From assembly GCA_033782935.1 (NCBI GenBank), contig JAWQEG010000526.1:707501-771500 (forward strand): a stretch of DNA of 64,000 bases, written 5' to 3'. The position numbers and the translations under genes are program-made. This DNA is from Petrolisthes cinctipes. Taxonomy: Eukaryota > Arthropoda > Malacostraca > Decapoda > Porcellanidae. Below the pieces are notes generated by a model. That model was not told the DNA's origin. It saw only the letters and a list, made by a program, of their open reading frames with translations, and ran no database searches. Positions within the stretch are counted from its first letter, which is position 1, and each line of letters begins with the position of its first letter. Positions 51,301 to 63,365 of this stretch are shown one piece after another.

Positions 51301-52568
51301 CACATATCGACTTTTGTGCACCTAAAAGATCGATTTTCAGTATGTTTTGAGCATGTATTTTGAAAATACTCTAACACGGAGTAGGCATGTACAGATCGCT
51401 TCTGGGACCTCTAAATATCGAATTTTCGGGTGTTTTGGGACTGAATTTGAGATATCAACTTTTTGGCACCTAAAAGATCGATTTTTTGCATGTTTTTAGC
51501 CTATATTTTGAAAATATTCTAGCACTGAGTAGGCATGTACAGATTGCTTCTGGGACCCCAAAATATTGAATTTTCGGGTGCTTTGAGCCTGAATTTGAGA
51601 TATAAACGGGTACACAAGATACATGCACATATTGACTTTGGGCACCAAAAATATCGATTTTCAGCATGTTTTGGGCCTGAATTTTGAAAATACTCTAACA
51701 CGGAGTAGGCATGTACAGATCGCTTCTGGGACCCCAAAATATCGAATTTTCGGGTGTTTAGGGCCAGAATTTGAGATATAAACGGGTACAGAAGATGCAT
51801 GCACATATCGACTTTTGGGCACCTAAAAGATCGATTTTCAGTATGTTTTTGGCCTGTATTTTGAAAATACTCTAACACTGAGTAGGCATGTACAGATTGC
51901 TTCTGGGACCCCAAAATATCGAATTTTTGGGTGTTTTGAGCCTGAATTTGAGATATAAACGGGTACTGAAGATGCATGCACATATCGACTTTTGTGCACC
52001 TAAAAGATCGATTTTCAGTATGTTTTGAGCATGTATTTTGAAAATACTCTAACATGGAGTAGGCATGTACAGATCGCTTCTGGGACCCCTAAATATCGAA
52101 TTTTCGGGGGTTTTGGGACTGAATTTGAGATATCGACTTTTTGGCACCTAAAAGATCGATTTTTAGCATGTTTTTAGCCTATATTTTAAAAATATTCTAG
52201 CACTTAGTAGGCATGTACAGATTGCTTCTGGGACCCCAAAATATTGAATTTTCGGGTGTTTTGAGCCTGAATTTGAGATATAAACGGGTACAGAAGATAC
52301 ATGCACATATTGACTTTGGGCATCTAAAATATCGATTTTCAGCATGTTTTAGGCCTGTAATTTGAAAATACTCTAACACTGAGTAGGCATGTACAGATCG
52401 CTTCTGGGACCCCAAAATATCGAATTTTCGGGTGTTTAGGGCAAGAATTTGAGATATAAACGGGTACAGAAGATGCATGCACATATCGACTTTTGGGCAC
52501 CTAAAAGATCGATTTTCAGTATGTTTTTGGGCTGTATTTTGAAAATACTCTAACACGGAGTAGGCATC
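45348..52568 (+). repeat. HOR D copy 2: 7,221 bp, 315 bp shorter
   Basis: The copy matches copy 1 closely, with scattered single-base differences, such as GAGCACC at 38,240 versus GGGCACC at 45,776, and AGATACATGC at 40,046 versus AGATGCATGC at 47,582. One Lb + S138 pair (315 bp) present in copy 1 at about 41,145-41,460 is missing at about 48,681-48,760. The right end shares GGCATCTACAG with the end of copy 1. Confidence 0.88.
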
Positions 52569-55500
52569 TACAGATACCTTCTGGGACATCTAAATATCGA
52601 ATTTTCGGGTGTTTTGGGACTGAATTTGAGATATCGATCTTTTAGCACCTAAAATGTCGATTTTCAGCATGTTTTGGGCCTGAATTTTGAAAATACTCTA
52701 ACACGGAGTAGGCATGTACAGATCGCTTCTGGGACCCCAAAATATCGAATTATCGGGTGTTTAGGGCCAGAATTTGAGATATAAACGGGTTCAGAAGATG
52801 CATGCACATATCGACTTTTGGGCACCTAAAAGATCGATTATCAGTATGTTTTGAGCATGTATTTTGAAAATACTCTAACACGGAGTAGGCATGTACAGAT
52901 CGCTTCTGTGACCCCAAAATATCGAATTTTAGGGTGTTTAGGAACTGAATTTGAAATATAAACGGGTACAGAAGATGCATGCACATATCGACTTTTGTGC
53001 ACCTAAAAGATCGATTTTCAGTATGTTTTTGGCCTGTATTTTGAAAATACTCTAACACGGAGTAGGCATGTACAGATCGCTTCTGGGACCCCTAAATATC
53101 GAATTTTCGGGTGTTTTGGGACTGAATTTGAGATATCGACTTTTTGGCACCTAAAAGATCGATTTTTAGCATGTTTTTAGCCTATATTTTGAAAATATTC
53201 TAGCACTGTACAGATTGCTTCTGGGACCCCAAAATATTGAATTTTCGGGTGTTTTGAGCCTGAATTTGAGATATAAACGGGTACAGAAGATACATGCACA
53301 TATTGACTTTGGGCACCAAAAATATCGATTTTCAGCATATTTTGGGCCTGAATTTTGAAAATACTCTAACACGGAGTAGGCATGTACAGATCGCTTCTGG
53401 GACCCCAAAATATCGAATTTTCGGGTGTTTAGGGCCAGAATTTGAGATATAAACGGGTACTAAAGATGCATGCACATATCGACTTTTGTGCACCTAAAAG
53501 ATCGATTTTTAGCATGTTTTGGGCCTGAATTTTGAAAATATTCTAGCACTGAGTAGGCATGTACAGATTGCTTCTGGGACCCCAAAATATCAAATTTTTG
53601 GGTGTTTTGAGCCTGAATTTGAGATATAAACGGGTACTGAAGATGCATGCACATATCGATTTTTGTGCACCTAAAAGATCGATTTTCAGTATGTTTTGAG
53701 CATGTATTTTGAAAATACTCTAACACGGAGTAGGCATGTACAGATCGCTTCTGGGACCCCTAAATATCGAATTTTCGGGTGTTTTGGGACTGAATTTGAG
53801 ATATCGACTTTTTGGCACCTAAAAGATCGATTTTTAGCATGTTTTTAGCCTATATTTTGAAAATATTCTAGCACTGAGTAGGCATGTACAGATTGCTTCT
53901 GGGACCCCAAAATATTGAATTTTCGGTTGTTTTGAGCCTGAATTTGAGATATAAACGGGTACAGAAGATACATGCACATATTGACTTTGGGCACCAAAAA
54001 TATTGATTTTCAGCATGTTTTCGGCCTGAATTTTGAAAATACTCTAACACTGAGTAGGCATGTACAGATCGCTTCTGGGACCCCAAAATATCGAATTTTC
54101 GGGTGTTTAGGGCCAGAATTTGAGATATAAACGGGTACAGAAGATGCATGCACATATCGACTTTTGGGCACCTAAAAGATCGATTTTCAGTATGTTTTTG
54201 GCCTGTATTTTGAAAATACTCTAACACGGAGTAGGCATGTACAGATACATTCTGGGACCTCTAAATATCGAATTTTCAGGTGTTATGGGACTGAATTTGA
54301 GATATCGATTTTTTGGCATCTAAAATGTCGATTTTTAACATGTTTTTAGCCTATATTTTGAAAATATTCTAGCACTGTGTAGGCATGTACAGATTGCTTC
54401 TGGGACCCCAAAATATTGAATTTTCGGGTGTTTTGAGCCTGAATTTGATATATAAACGGGTACAGAAGATACATGCACATATTGACTTTGGGCATCTAAA
54501 ATATCGATTTTCAGCATGTTTTGGGCCTGTATTTTGAAAATACTCTAACACTGAGTTGGCATGTACAGATTGCTTCTGGGACCCCAAAATATTGAATTTT
54601 CGGGTGTTTTGAGCCTGAATTTGAGATATAAACGGGTACTGAAGATGCATGCACATATCGACTTTTGGGCACCTAAAAGATCGATTTTCAATATGTTTTG
54701 AGCATGTATTTTGAAAATACTCTAACACGGAGTAGGCATGTACAGATCGCTTCTGGGACCCCTAAATATCGAATTTTCGGGTGTTTTGGGACTGAATTTG
54801 AGATATCGACTTTTTGGCACCTAAAATGTCGATTTTTAGCATGTTTTTAGCCAATATTTTGAAAATATTCTAGCACTGTGTAGGCATGTACAGATTGCTT
54901 CTGGGACCCCAAAATATTGAATTTTCGGGTGTTTTGAGCCTGAATTTGAGATATAAACGGGTACAGAAGATACATGCACATATTGACTTTGGGCATGTAA
55001 AATATCGATTTTCAGCATGTTTTGGGCCTGTATTTTGAAAATACTCTAACACTGAGTAGGCATGTACAGATTGCTTCTGGGACCCCAAAATATTGAATTT
55101 TCGGGTGTTTTGAGCCTGAATTTGAGATATAAACGGGTACTGAAGATGCATGCACATATCGACTTTTGTGCACCTAAAAGATCAATTTTCAGTATGTTTT
55201 GAGCATGTATTTTGAAAATATTCTAACACGGAGTAGGCATGTACAGATCGCTTCTGGGACCCCTAAATATCGAATTTTTTGGGTGTTTTGGGACTGAATT
55301 TGAGATATCGACTTTTTGGCACCTAAAAGATCGATTTTTAGCATGTTTTTAGCCTATATTTTGAAAATATTCTAGCACTGTACAGATTGCTTCTGGGACC
55401 CCAAAATATTGAATTTTCGGGTGTTTTGAGCCTGAATTTCAGATATAAACGGGTACAGAAGATACATGAACATATTGACTTTGGGCACCAAAAATATCGA

Positions 55501-56334
55501 TTTTCAGCATGTTTTGGACCTGAATTTTGAAAATACTCTAACACGGAGTAGGCATGTACAGATCGCTTCTGGGACCCCAAAATATCGAATTTTCAGGTGT
55601 TTAGGGCCAGAATTTGAGATATAAACGGGTACAGAAGATGCATGCACATAACGACTTTTGGGCACCTAAAAGATCGATTTTCAGTATGTTTTTGGCCTGT
55701 ATTTTGAAAATACTCTAACACGGAGTAGGCATGTACAGATACCTTCTGGGACCTCTAAATATCGAATTTTCGGGTGTTATGGGACTGAATTTGAGATATA
55801 GATTTTTTGGCACCTATAATATCGATTTTTAGCATGTTTTTAGCCTATATTTTGAAAATATTCTAGCACTGTGTAGGCATGTACAGATTGCTTCTGGGAC
55901 CCCAAAATATTGAATTTTCGGGTGTTTTGAGCCTGAATTTGATATATAAACGGGTACAGAAGATACATGCACATATTGACTTTGAGCATCTAAAATATCG
56001 ATTTTCAGCATGTTTTGGGCCTGTATTTTGAAAATACTCTAACACTGAGTAGGAATGAACAGATTGCTTCTGGGACCCCAAAATATTGAATTTTCGGGTG
56101 TTTTGAGCCTGAATTTGAGATATAAACGGGTACTGATGATGCATGCACATATCGACTTTTGTGCACCTAAAAGATCGATTTTCAGTATGTTTTGAGCATG
56201 TTTTTTGAAAATACTCTAACACGGAGTAGGCATGTACAGATCGCTTCTGGGACCCCTAAATATCGAATTTTCGGGTGTTTTGGGACTGAATTTGAGATAT
56301 CGACTTTTTGGCACCTAAAAGATCGATTTTTAGC
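51490..56334 (+). repeat. HOR E copy 1: 4,845-bp 29-mer
   Basis: Monomer starts run 51,537, 51,713, 51,890, 52,067, 52,215, 52,391, 52,568, 52,716, 52,893, 53,070, 53,208, 53,384, 53,561, 53,738, 53,886, 54,062, 54,239, 54,387, 54,563, 54,740, 54,888, 55,064, 55,241, 55,380, 55,556, 55,733, 55,881, 56,057, 56,234 and 56,382. The first kilobase is also the end of HOR D copy 2, so D and E overlap. Markers include GGGTTCAGAAG, GATCTTTTAGCACC, ATCAAATTTTTGGG, GATACATTCTGG and AGCCAATATTTTG. Confidence 0.9.
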
Positions 56335-59300
56335 ATGTTTTTAGCCTATATTTTGAAAATATTCTAGCACTGAGTAGGCATGTACAGATTGCTTCTGGGA
56401 CCCCAAAATATTGAATTTTCGGGTGCTTTGAGCCTGAATTTGAGATATAAACGGGTACACAAGATACATGCACATATTGACTTTGGGCACCAAAAATATC
56501 GATTTTCAGCATGTTTTGGGCCTGAATTTTGAAAATACTCTAACACGGAGTAGGCATGTACAGATCGCTTCTGGGACCCCAAAATATCGAATTTTCGGGT
56601 GTTTAGGGCCAGAATTTGAGATATAAACGGGTACAGAAGATGCATGCACATATCGACTTTTGGGCACCTAAAAGATCGATTTTCAGTATGTTTTTGGCCT
56701 GTATTTTGAAAATACTCTAACACTGAGTAGGCATGTACAGATTGCTTCTGGGACCCCAAAATATCGAATTTTTGGGTGTTTTGAGCCTGAATTTGAGATA
56801 TAAACGGGTACTGAAGATGCATGCACATATCGACTTTTGTGCACCTAAAAGATCGATTTTCAGTATGTTTTGAGCATGTATTTTGAAAATACTCTAACAT
56901 GGAGTAGGCATGTACAGATCGCTTCTGGGACCCCTAAATATCGAATTTTCGGGGGTTTTGGGACTGAATTTGAGATATCGACTTTTTGGCACCTAAAAGA
57001 TCGATTTTTAGCATGTTTTTAGCCTATATTTTAAAAATATTCTAGCACTTAGTAGGCATGTACAGATTGCTTCTGGGACCCCAAAATATTGAATTTTCGG
57101 GTGTTTTGAGCCTGAATTTGAGATATAAACGGGTACAGAAGATACATGCACATATTGACTTTGGGCATCTAAAATATCGATTTTCAGCATGTTTTAGGCC
57201 TGTAATTTGAAAATACTCTAACACTGAGTAGGCATGTACAGATCGCTTCTGGGACCCCAAAATATCGAATTTTCGGGTGTTTAGGGCAAGAATTTGAGAT
57301 ATAAACGGGTACAGAAGATGCATGCACATATCGACTTTTGGGCACCTAAAAGATCGATTTTCAGTATGTTTTTGGGCTGTATTTTGAAAATACTCTAACA
57401 CGGAGTAGGCATCTACAGATACCTTCTGGGACATCTAAATATCGAATTTTCGGGTGTTTTGGGACTGAATTTGAGATATCGATCTTTTAGCACCTAAAAT
57501 GTCGATTTTCAGCATGTTTTGGGCCTGAATTTTGAAAATACTCTAACACGGAGTAGGCATGTACAGATCGCTTCTGGGACCCCAAAATATCGAATTATCG
57601 GGTGTTTAGGGCCAGAATTTGAGATATAAACGGGTTCAGAAGATGCATGCACATATCGACTTTTGGGCACCTAAAAGATCGATTATCAGTATGTTTTGAG
57701 CATGTATTTTGAAAATACTCTAACACGGAGTAGGCATGTACAGATCGCTTCTGTGACCCCAAAATATCGAATTTTAGGGTGTTTAGGGACTGAATTTGAA
57801 ATATAAACGGGTACAGAAGATGCATGCACATATCGACTTTTGTGCACCTAAAAGATCGATTTTCAGTATGTTTTTGGCCTGTATTTTGAAAATACTCTAA
57901 CACGGAGTAGGCATGTACAGATCGCTTCTGGGACCCCTAAATATCGAATTTTCGGGTGTTTTGGGACTGAATTTGAGATATCGACTTTTTGGCACCTAAA
58001 AGATCGATTTTTAGCATGTTTTTAGCCTATATTTTGAAAATATTCTAGCACTGTACAGATTGCTTCTGGGACCCCAAAATATTGAATTTTCGGGTGTTTT
58101 GAGCCTGAATTTGAGATATAAACGGGTACAGAAGATACATGCACATATTGACTTTGGGCACCAAAAATATCGATTTTCAGCATATTTTGGGCCTGAATTT
58201 TGAAAATACTCTAACACGGAGTAGGCATGTACAGATCGCTTCTGGGACCCCAAAATATCGAATTTTCGGGTGTTTAGGGCCAGAATTTGAGATATAAACG
58301 GGTACTAAAGATGCATGCACATATCGACTTTTGTGCACCTAAAAGATCGATTTTTAGCATGTTTTGGGCCTGAATTTTGAAAATATTCTAGCACTGAGTA
58401 GGCATGTACAGATTGCTTCTGGGACCCCAAAATATCAAATTTTTGGGTGTTTTGAGCCTGAATTTGAGATATAAACGGGTACTGAAGATGCATGCACATA
58501 TCGATTTTTGTGCACCTAAAAGATCGATTTTCAGTATGTTTTGAGCATGTATTTTGAAAATACTCTAACACGGAGTAGGCATGTACAGATCGCTTCTGGG
58601 ACCCCTAAATATCGAATTTTCGGGTGTTTTGGGACTGAATTTGAGATATCGACTTTTTGGCACCTAAAAGATCGATTTTTAGCATGTTTTTAGCCTATAT
58701 TTTGAAAATATTCTAGCACTGAGTAGGCATGTACAGATTGCTTCTGGGACCCCAAAATATTGAATTTTCGGTTGTTTTGAGCCTGAATTTGAGATATAAA
58801 CGGGTACAGAAGATACATGCACATATTGACTTTGGGCACCAAAAATATTGATTTTCAGCATGTTTTCGGCCTGAATTTTGAAAATACTCTAACACTGAGT
58901 AGGCATGTACAGATCGCTTCTGGGACCCCAAAATATCGAATTTTCGGGTGTTTAGGGCCAGAATTTGAGATATAAACGGGTACAGAAGATGCATGCACAT
59001 ATCGACTTTTGGGCACCTAAAAGATCGATTTTCAGTATGTTTTTGGCCTGTATTTTGAAAATACTCTAACACGGAGTAGGCATGTACAGATACATTCTGG
59101 GACCTCTAAATATCGAATTTTCAGGTGTTATGGGACTGAATTTGAGATATCGATTTTTTGGCATCTAAAATGTCGATTTTTAACATGTTTTTAGCCTATA
59201 TTTTGAAAATATTCTAGCACTGTGTAGGCATGTACAGATTGCTTCTGGGACCCCAAAATATTGAATTTTCGGGTGTTTTGAGCCTGAATTTGATATATAA

Positions 59301-60860
59301 ACGGGTACAGAAGATACATGCACATATTGACTTTGGGCATCTAAAATATCGATTTTCAGCATGTTTTGGGCCTGTATTTTGAAAATACTCTAACACTGAG
59401 TTGGCATGTACAGATTGCTTCTGGGACCCCAAAATATTGAATTTTCGGGTGTTTTGAGCCTGAATTTGAGATATAAACGGGTACTGAAGATGCATGCACA
59501 TATCGACTTTTGGGCACCTAAAAGATCGATTTTCAATATGTTTTGAGCATGTATTTTGAAAATACTCTAACACGGAGTAGGCATGTACAGATCGCTTCTG
59601 GGACCCCTAAATATCGAATTTTCGGGTGTTTTGGGACTGAATTTGAGATATCGACTTTTTGGCACCTAAAATGTCGATTTTTAGCATGTTTTTAGCCAAT
59701 ATTTTGAAAATATTCTAGCACTGTGTAGGCATGTACAGATTGCTTCTGGGACCCCAAAATATTGAATTTTCGGGTGTTTTGAGCCTGAATTTGAGATATA
59801 AACGGGTACAGAAGATACATGCACATATTGACTTTGGGCATGTAAAATATCGATTTTCAGCATGTTTTGGGCCTGTATTTTGAAAATACTCTAACACTGA
59901 GTAGGCATGTACAGATTGCTTCTGGGACCCCAAAATATTGAATTTTCGGGTGTTTTGAGCCTGAATTTGAGATATAAACGGGTACTGAAGATGCATGCAC
60001 ATATCGACTTTTGTGCACCTAAAAGATCAATTTTCAGTATGTTTTGAGCATGTATTTTGAAAATATTCTAACACGGAGTAGGCATGTACAGATCGCTTCT
60101 GGGACCCCTAAATATCGAATTTTTTGGGTGTTTTGGGACTGAATTTGAGATATCGACTTTTTGGCACCTAAAAGATCGATTTTTAGCATGTTTTTAGCCT
60201 ATATTTTGAAAATATTCTAGCACTGTACAGATTGCTTCTGGGACCCCAAAATATTGAATTTTCGGGTGTTTTGAGCCTGAATTTCAGATATAAACGGGTA
60301 CAGAAGATACATGAACATATTGACTTTGGGCACCAAAAATATCGATTTTCAGCATGTTTTGGACCTGAATTTTGAAAATACTCTAACACGGAGTAGGCAT
60401 GTACAGATCGCTTCTGGGACCCCAAAATATCGAATTTTCAGGTGTTTAGGGCCAGAATTTGAGATATAAACGGGTACAGAAGATGCATGCACATAACGAC
60501 TTTTGGGCACCTAAAAGATCGATTTTCAGTATGTTTTTGGCCTGTATTTTGAAAATACTCTAACACGGAGTAGGCATGTACAGATACCTTCTGGGACCTC
60601 TAAATATCGAATTTTCGGGTGTTATGGGACTGAATTTGAGATATAGATTTTTTGGCACCTATAATATCGATTTTTAGCATGTTTTTAGCCTATATTTTGA
60701 AAATATTCTAGGACTGTGTAGGCATGTACAGATTGCTTCTGGGACCCCAAAATATTGAATTTTCGGGTGTTTTGAGCCTGAATTTGATATATAAACGGGT
60801 ACAGAAGATACATGCACATATTGACTTTGAGCATCTAAAATATCGATTTTCAGCATGTTT
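56335..60860 (+). repeat. HOR E copy 2, up to the nested duplication
   Basis: All markers of copy 1 recur at +4,845. I noticed very few differences, for example GTTTAGGAACTG at about 52,930 versus GTTTAGGGACTG at about 57,781, and CTAGCACTGTG versus CTAGGACTGTG at about 60,709. The left junction lies between about 56,335 and 56,410, because upstream S has ATTTTTAGCATG instead of the ATTTTTTGCATG seen at 51,481. Confidence 0.9.
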
Positions 60861-63365
60861 TGGGCCTGAATTTTGAAAATATTCTAGCACTGAGTAGGCA
60901 TGTACAGATTGCTTCTGGGACCCCAAAATATCAAATTTTTGGGTGTTTTGAGCCTGAATTTGAGATATAAACGGGTACTGAAGATGCATGCACATATCGA
61001 TTTTTGTGCACCTAAAAGATCGATTTTCAGTATGTTTTGAGCATGTATTTTGAAAATACTCTAACACGGAGTAGGCATGTACAGATCGCTTCTGGGACCC
61101 CTAAATATCGAATTTTCGGGTGTTTTGGGACTGAATTTGAGATATCGACTTTTTGGCACCTAAAAGATCGATTTTTAGCATGTTTTTAGCCTATATTTTG
61201 AAAATATTCTAGCACTGAGTAGGCATGTACAGATTGCTTCTGGGACCCCAAAATATTGAATTTTCGGTTGTTTTGAGCCTGAATTTGAGATATAAACGGG
61301 TACAGAAGATACATGCACATATTGACTTTGGGCACCAAAAATATTGATTTTCAGCATGTTTTCGGCCTGAATTTTGAAAATACTCTAACACTGAGTAGGC
61401 ATGTACAGATCGCTTCTGGGACCCCAAAATATCGAATTTTCGGGTGTTTAGGGCCAGAATTTGAGATATAAACGGGTACAGAAGATGCATGCACATATCG
61501 ACTTTTGGGCACCTAAAAGATCGATTTTCAGTATGTTTTTGGCCTGTATTTTGAAAATACTCTAACACGGAGTAGGCATGTACAGATACATTCTGGGACC
61601 TCTAAATATCGAATTTTCAGGTGTTATGGGACTGAATTTGAGATATCGATTTTTTGGCATCTAAAATGTCGATTTTTAACATGTTTTTAGCCTATATTTT
61701 GAAAATATTCTAGCACTGTGTAGGCATGTACAGATTGCTTCTGGGACCCCAAAATATTGAATTTTCGGGTGTTTTGAGCCTGAATTTGATATATAAACGG
61801 GTACAGAAGATACATGCACATATTGACTTTGGGCATCTAAAATATCGATTTTCAGCATGTTTTGGGCCTGTATTTTGAAAATACTCTAACACTGAGTTGG
61901 CATGTACAGATTGCTTCTGGGACCCCAAAATATTGAATTTTCGGGTGTTTTGAGCCTGAATTTGAGATATAAACGGGTACTGAAGATGCATGCACATATC
62001 GACTTTTGGGCACCTAAAAGATCGATTTTCAATATGTTTTGAGCATGTATTTTGAAAATACTCTAACACGGAGTAGGCATGTACAGATCGCTTCTGGGAC
62101 CCCTAAATATCGAATTTTCGGGTGTTTTGGGACTGAATTTGAGATATCGACTTTTTGGCACCTAAAATGTCGATTTTTAGCATGTTTTTAGCCAATATTT
62201 TGAAAATATTCTAGCACTGTGTAGGCATGTACAGATTGCTTCTGGGACCCCAAAATATTGAATTTTCGGGTGTTTTGAGCCTGAATTTGAGATATAAACG
62301 GGTACAGAAGATACATGCACATATTGACTTTGGGCATGTAAAATATCGATTTTCAGCATGTTTTGGGCCTGTATTTTGAAAATACTCTAACACTGAGTAG
62401 GCATGTACAGATTGCTTCTGGGACCCCAAAATATTGAATTTTCGGGTGTTTTGAGCCTGAATTTGAGATATAAACGGGTACTGAAGATGCATGCACATAT
62501 CGACTTTTGTGCACCTAAAAGATCAATTTTCAGTATGTTTTGAGCATGTATTTTGAAAATATTCTAACACGGAGTAGGCATGTACAGATCGCTTCTGGGA
62601 CCCCTAAATATCGAATTTTTTGGGTGTTTTGGGACTGAATTTGAGATATCGACTTTTTGGCACCTAAAAGATCGATTTTTAGCATGTTTTTAGCCTATAT
62701 TTTGAAAATATTCTAGCACTGTACAGATTGCTTCTGGGACCCCAAAATATTGAATTTTCGGGTGTTTTGAGCCTGAATTTCAGATATAAACGGGTACAGA
62801 AGATACATGAACATATTGACTTTGGGCACCAAAAATATCGATTTTCAGCATGTTTTGGACCTGAATTTTGAAAATACTCTAACACGGAGTAGGCATGTAC
62901 AGATCGCTTCTGGGACCCCAAAATATCGAATTTTCAGGTGTTTAGGGCCAGAATTTGAGATATAAACGGGTACAGAAGATGCATGCACATAACGACTTTT
63001 GGGCACCTAAAAGATCGATTTTCAGTATGTTTTTGGCCTGTATTTTGAAAATACTCTAACACGGAGTAGGCATGTACAGATACCTTCTGGGACCTCTAAA
63101 TATCGAATTTTCGGGTGTTATGGGACTGAATTTGAGATATAGATTTTTTGGCACCTATAATATCGATTTTTAGCATGTTTTTAGCCTATATTTTGAAAAT
63201 ATTCTAGCACTGTGTAGGCATGTACAGATTGCTTCTGGGACCCCAAAATATTGAATTTTCGGGTGTTTTGAGCCTGAATTTGATATATAAACGGGTACAG
63301 AAGATACATGCACATATTGACTTTGAGCATCTAAAATATCGATTTTCAGCATGTTTTGGGCCTGT
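60861..63365 (+). repeat. Nested duplicate of 58.37-60.87 kb, 2,496-bp 15-mer
   Basis: From about 60,861 the sequence returns to that of 58,365 (shift 2,496), again with ATCAAATTTTTGGG, GATACATTCTGG, AGCCAATATTTTG and GATCAATTTTCAG. The unit is five trimers of 501, 501, 502, 491 and 501 bp; the 502 reflects TTTTTTGGG instead of TTTTCGGG. After about 63,365 the sequence follows copy 1 (about 56,024, shift 7,341), as expected if 2,496 bp were inserted into copy 2. Confidence 0.88.
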
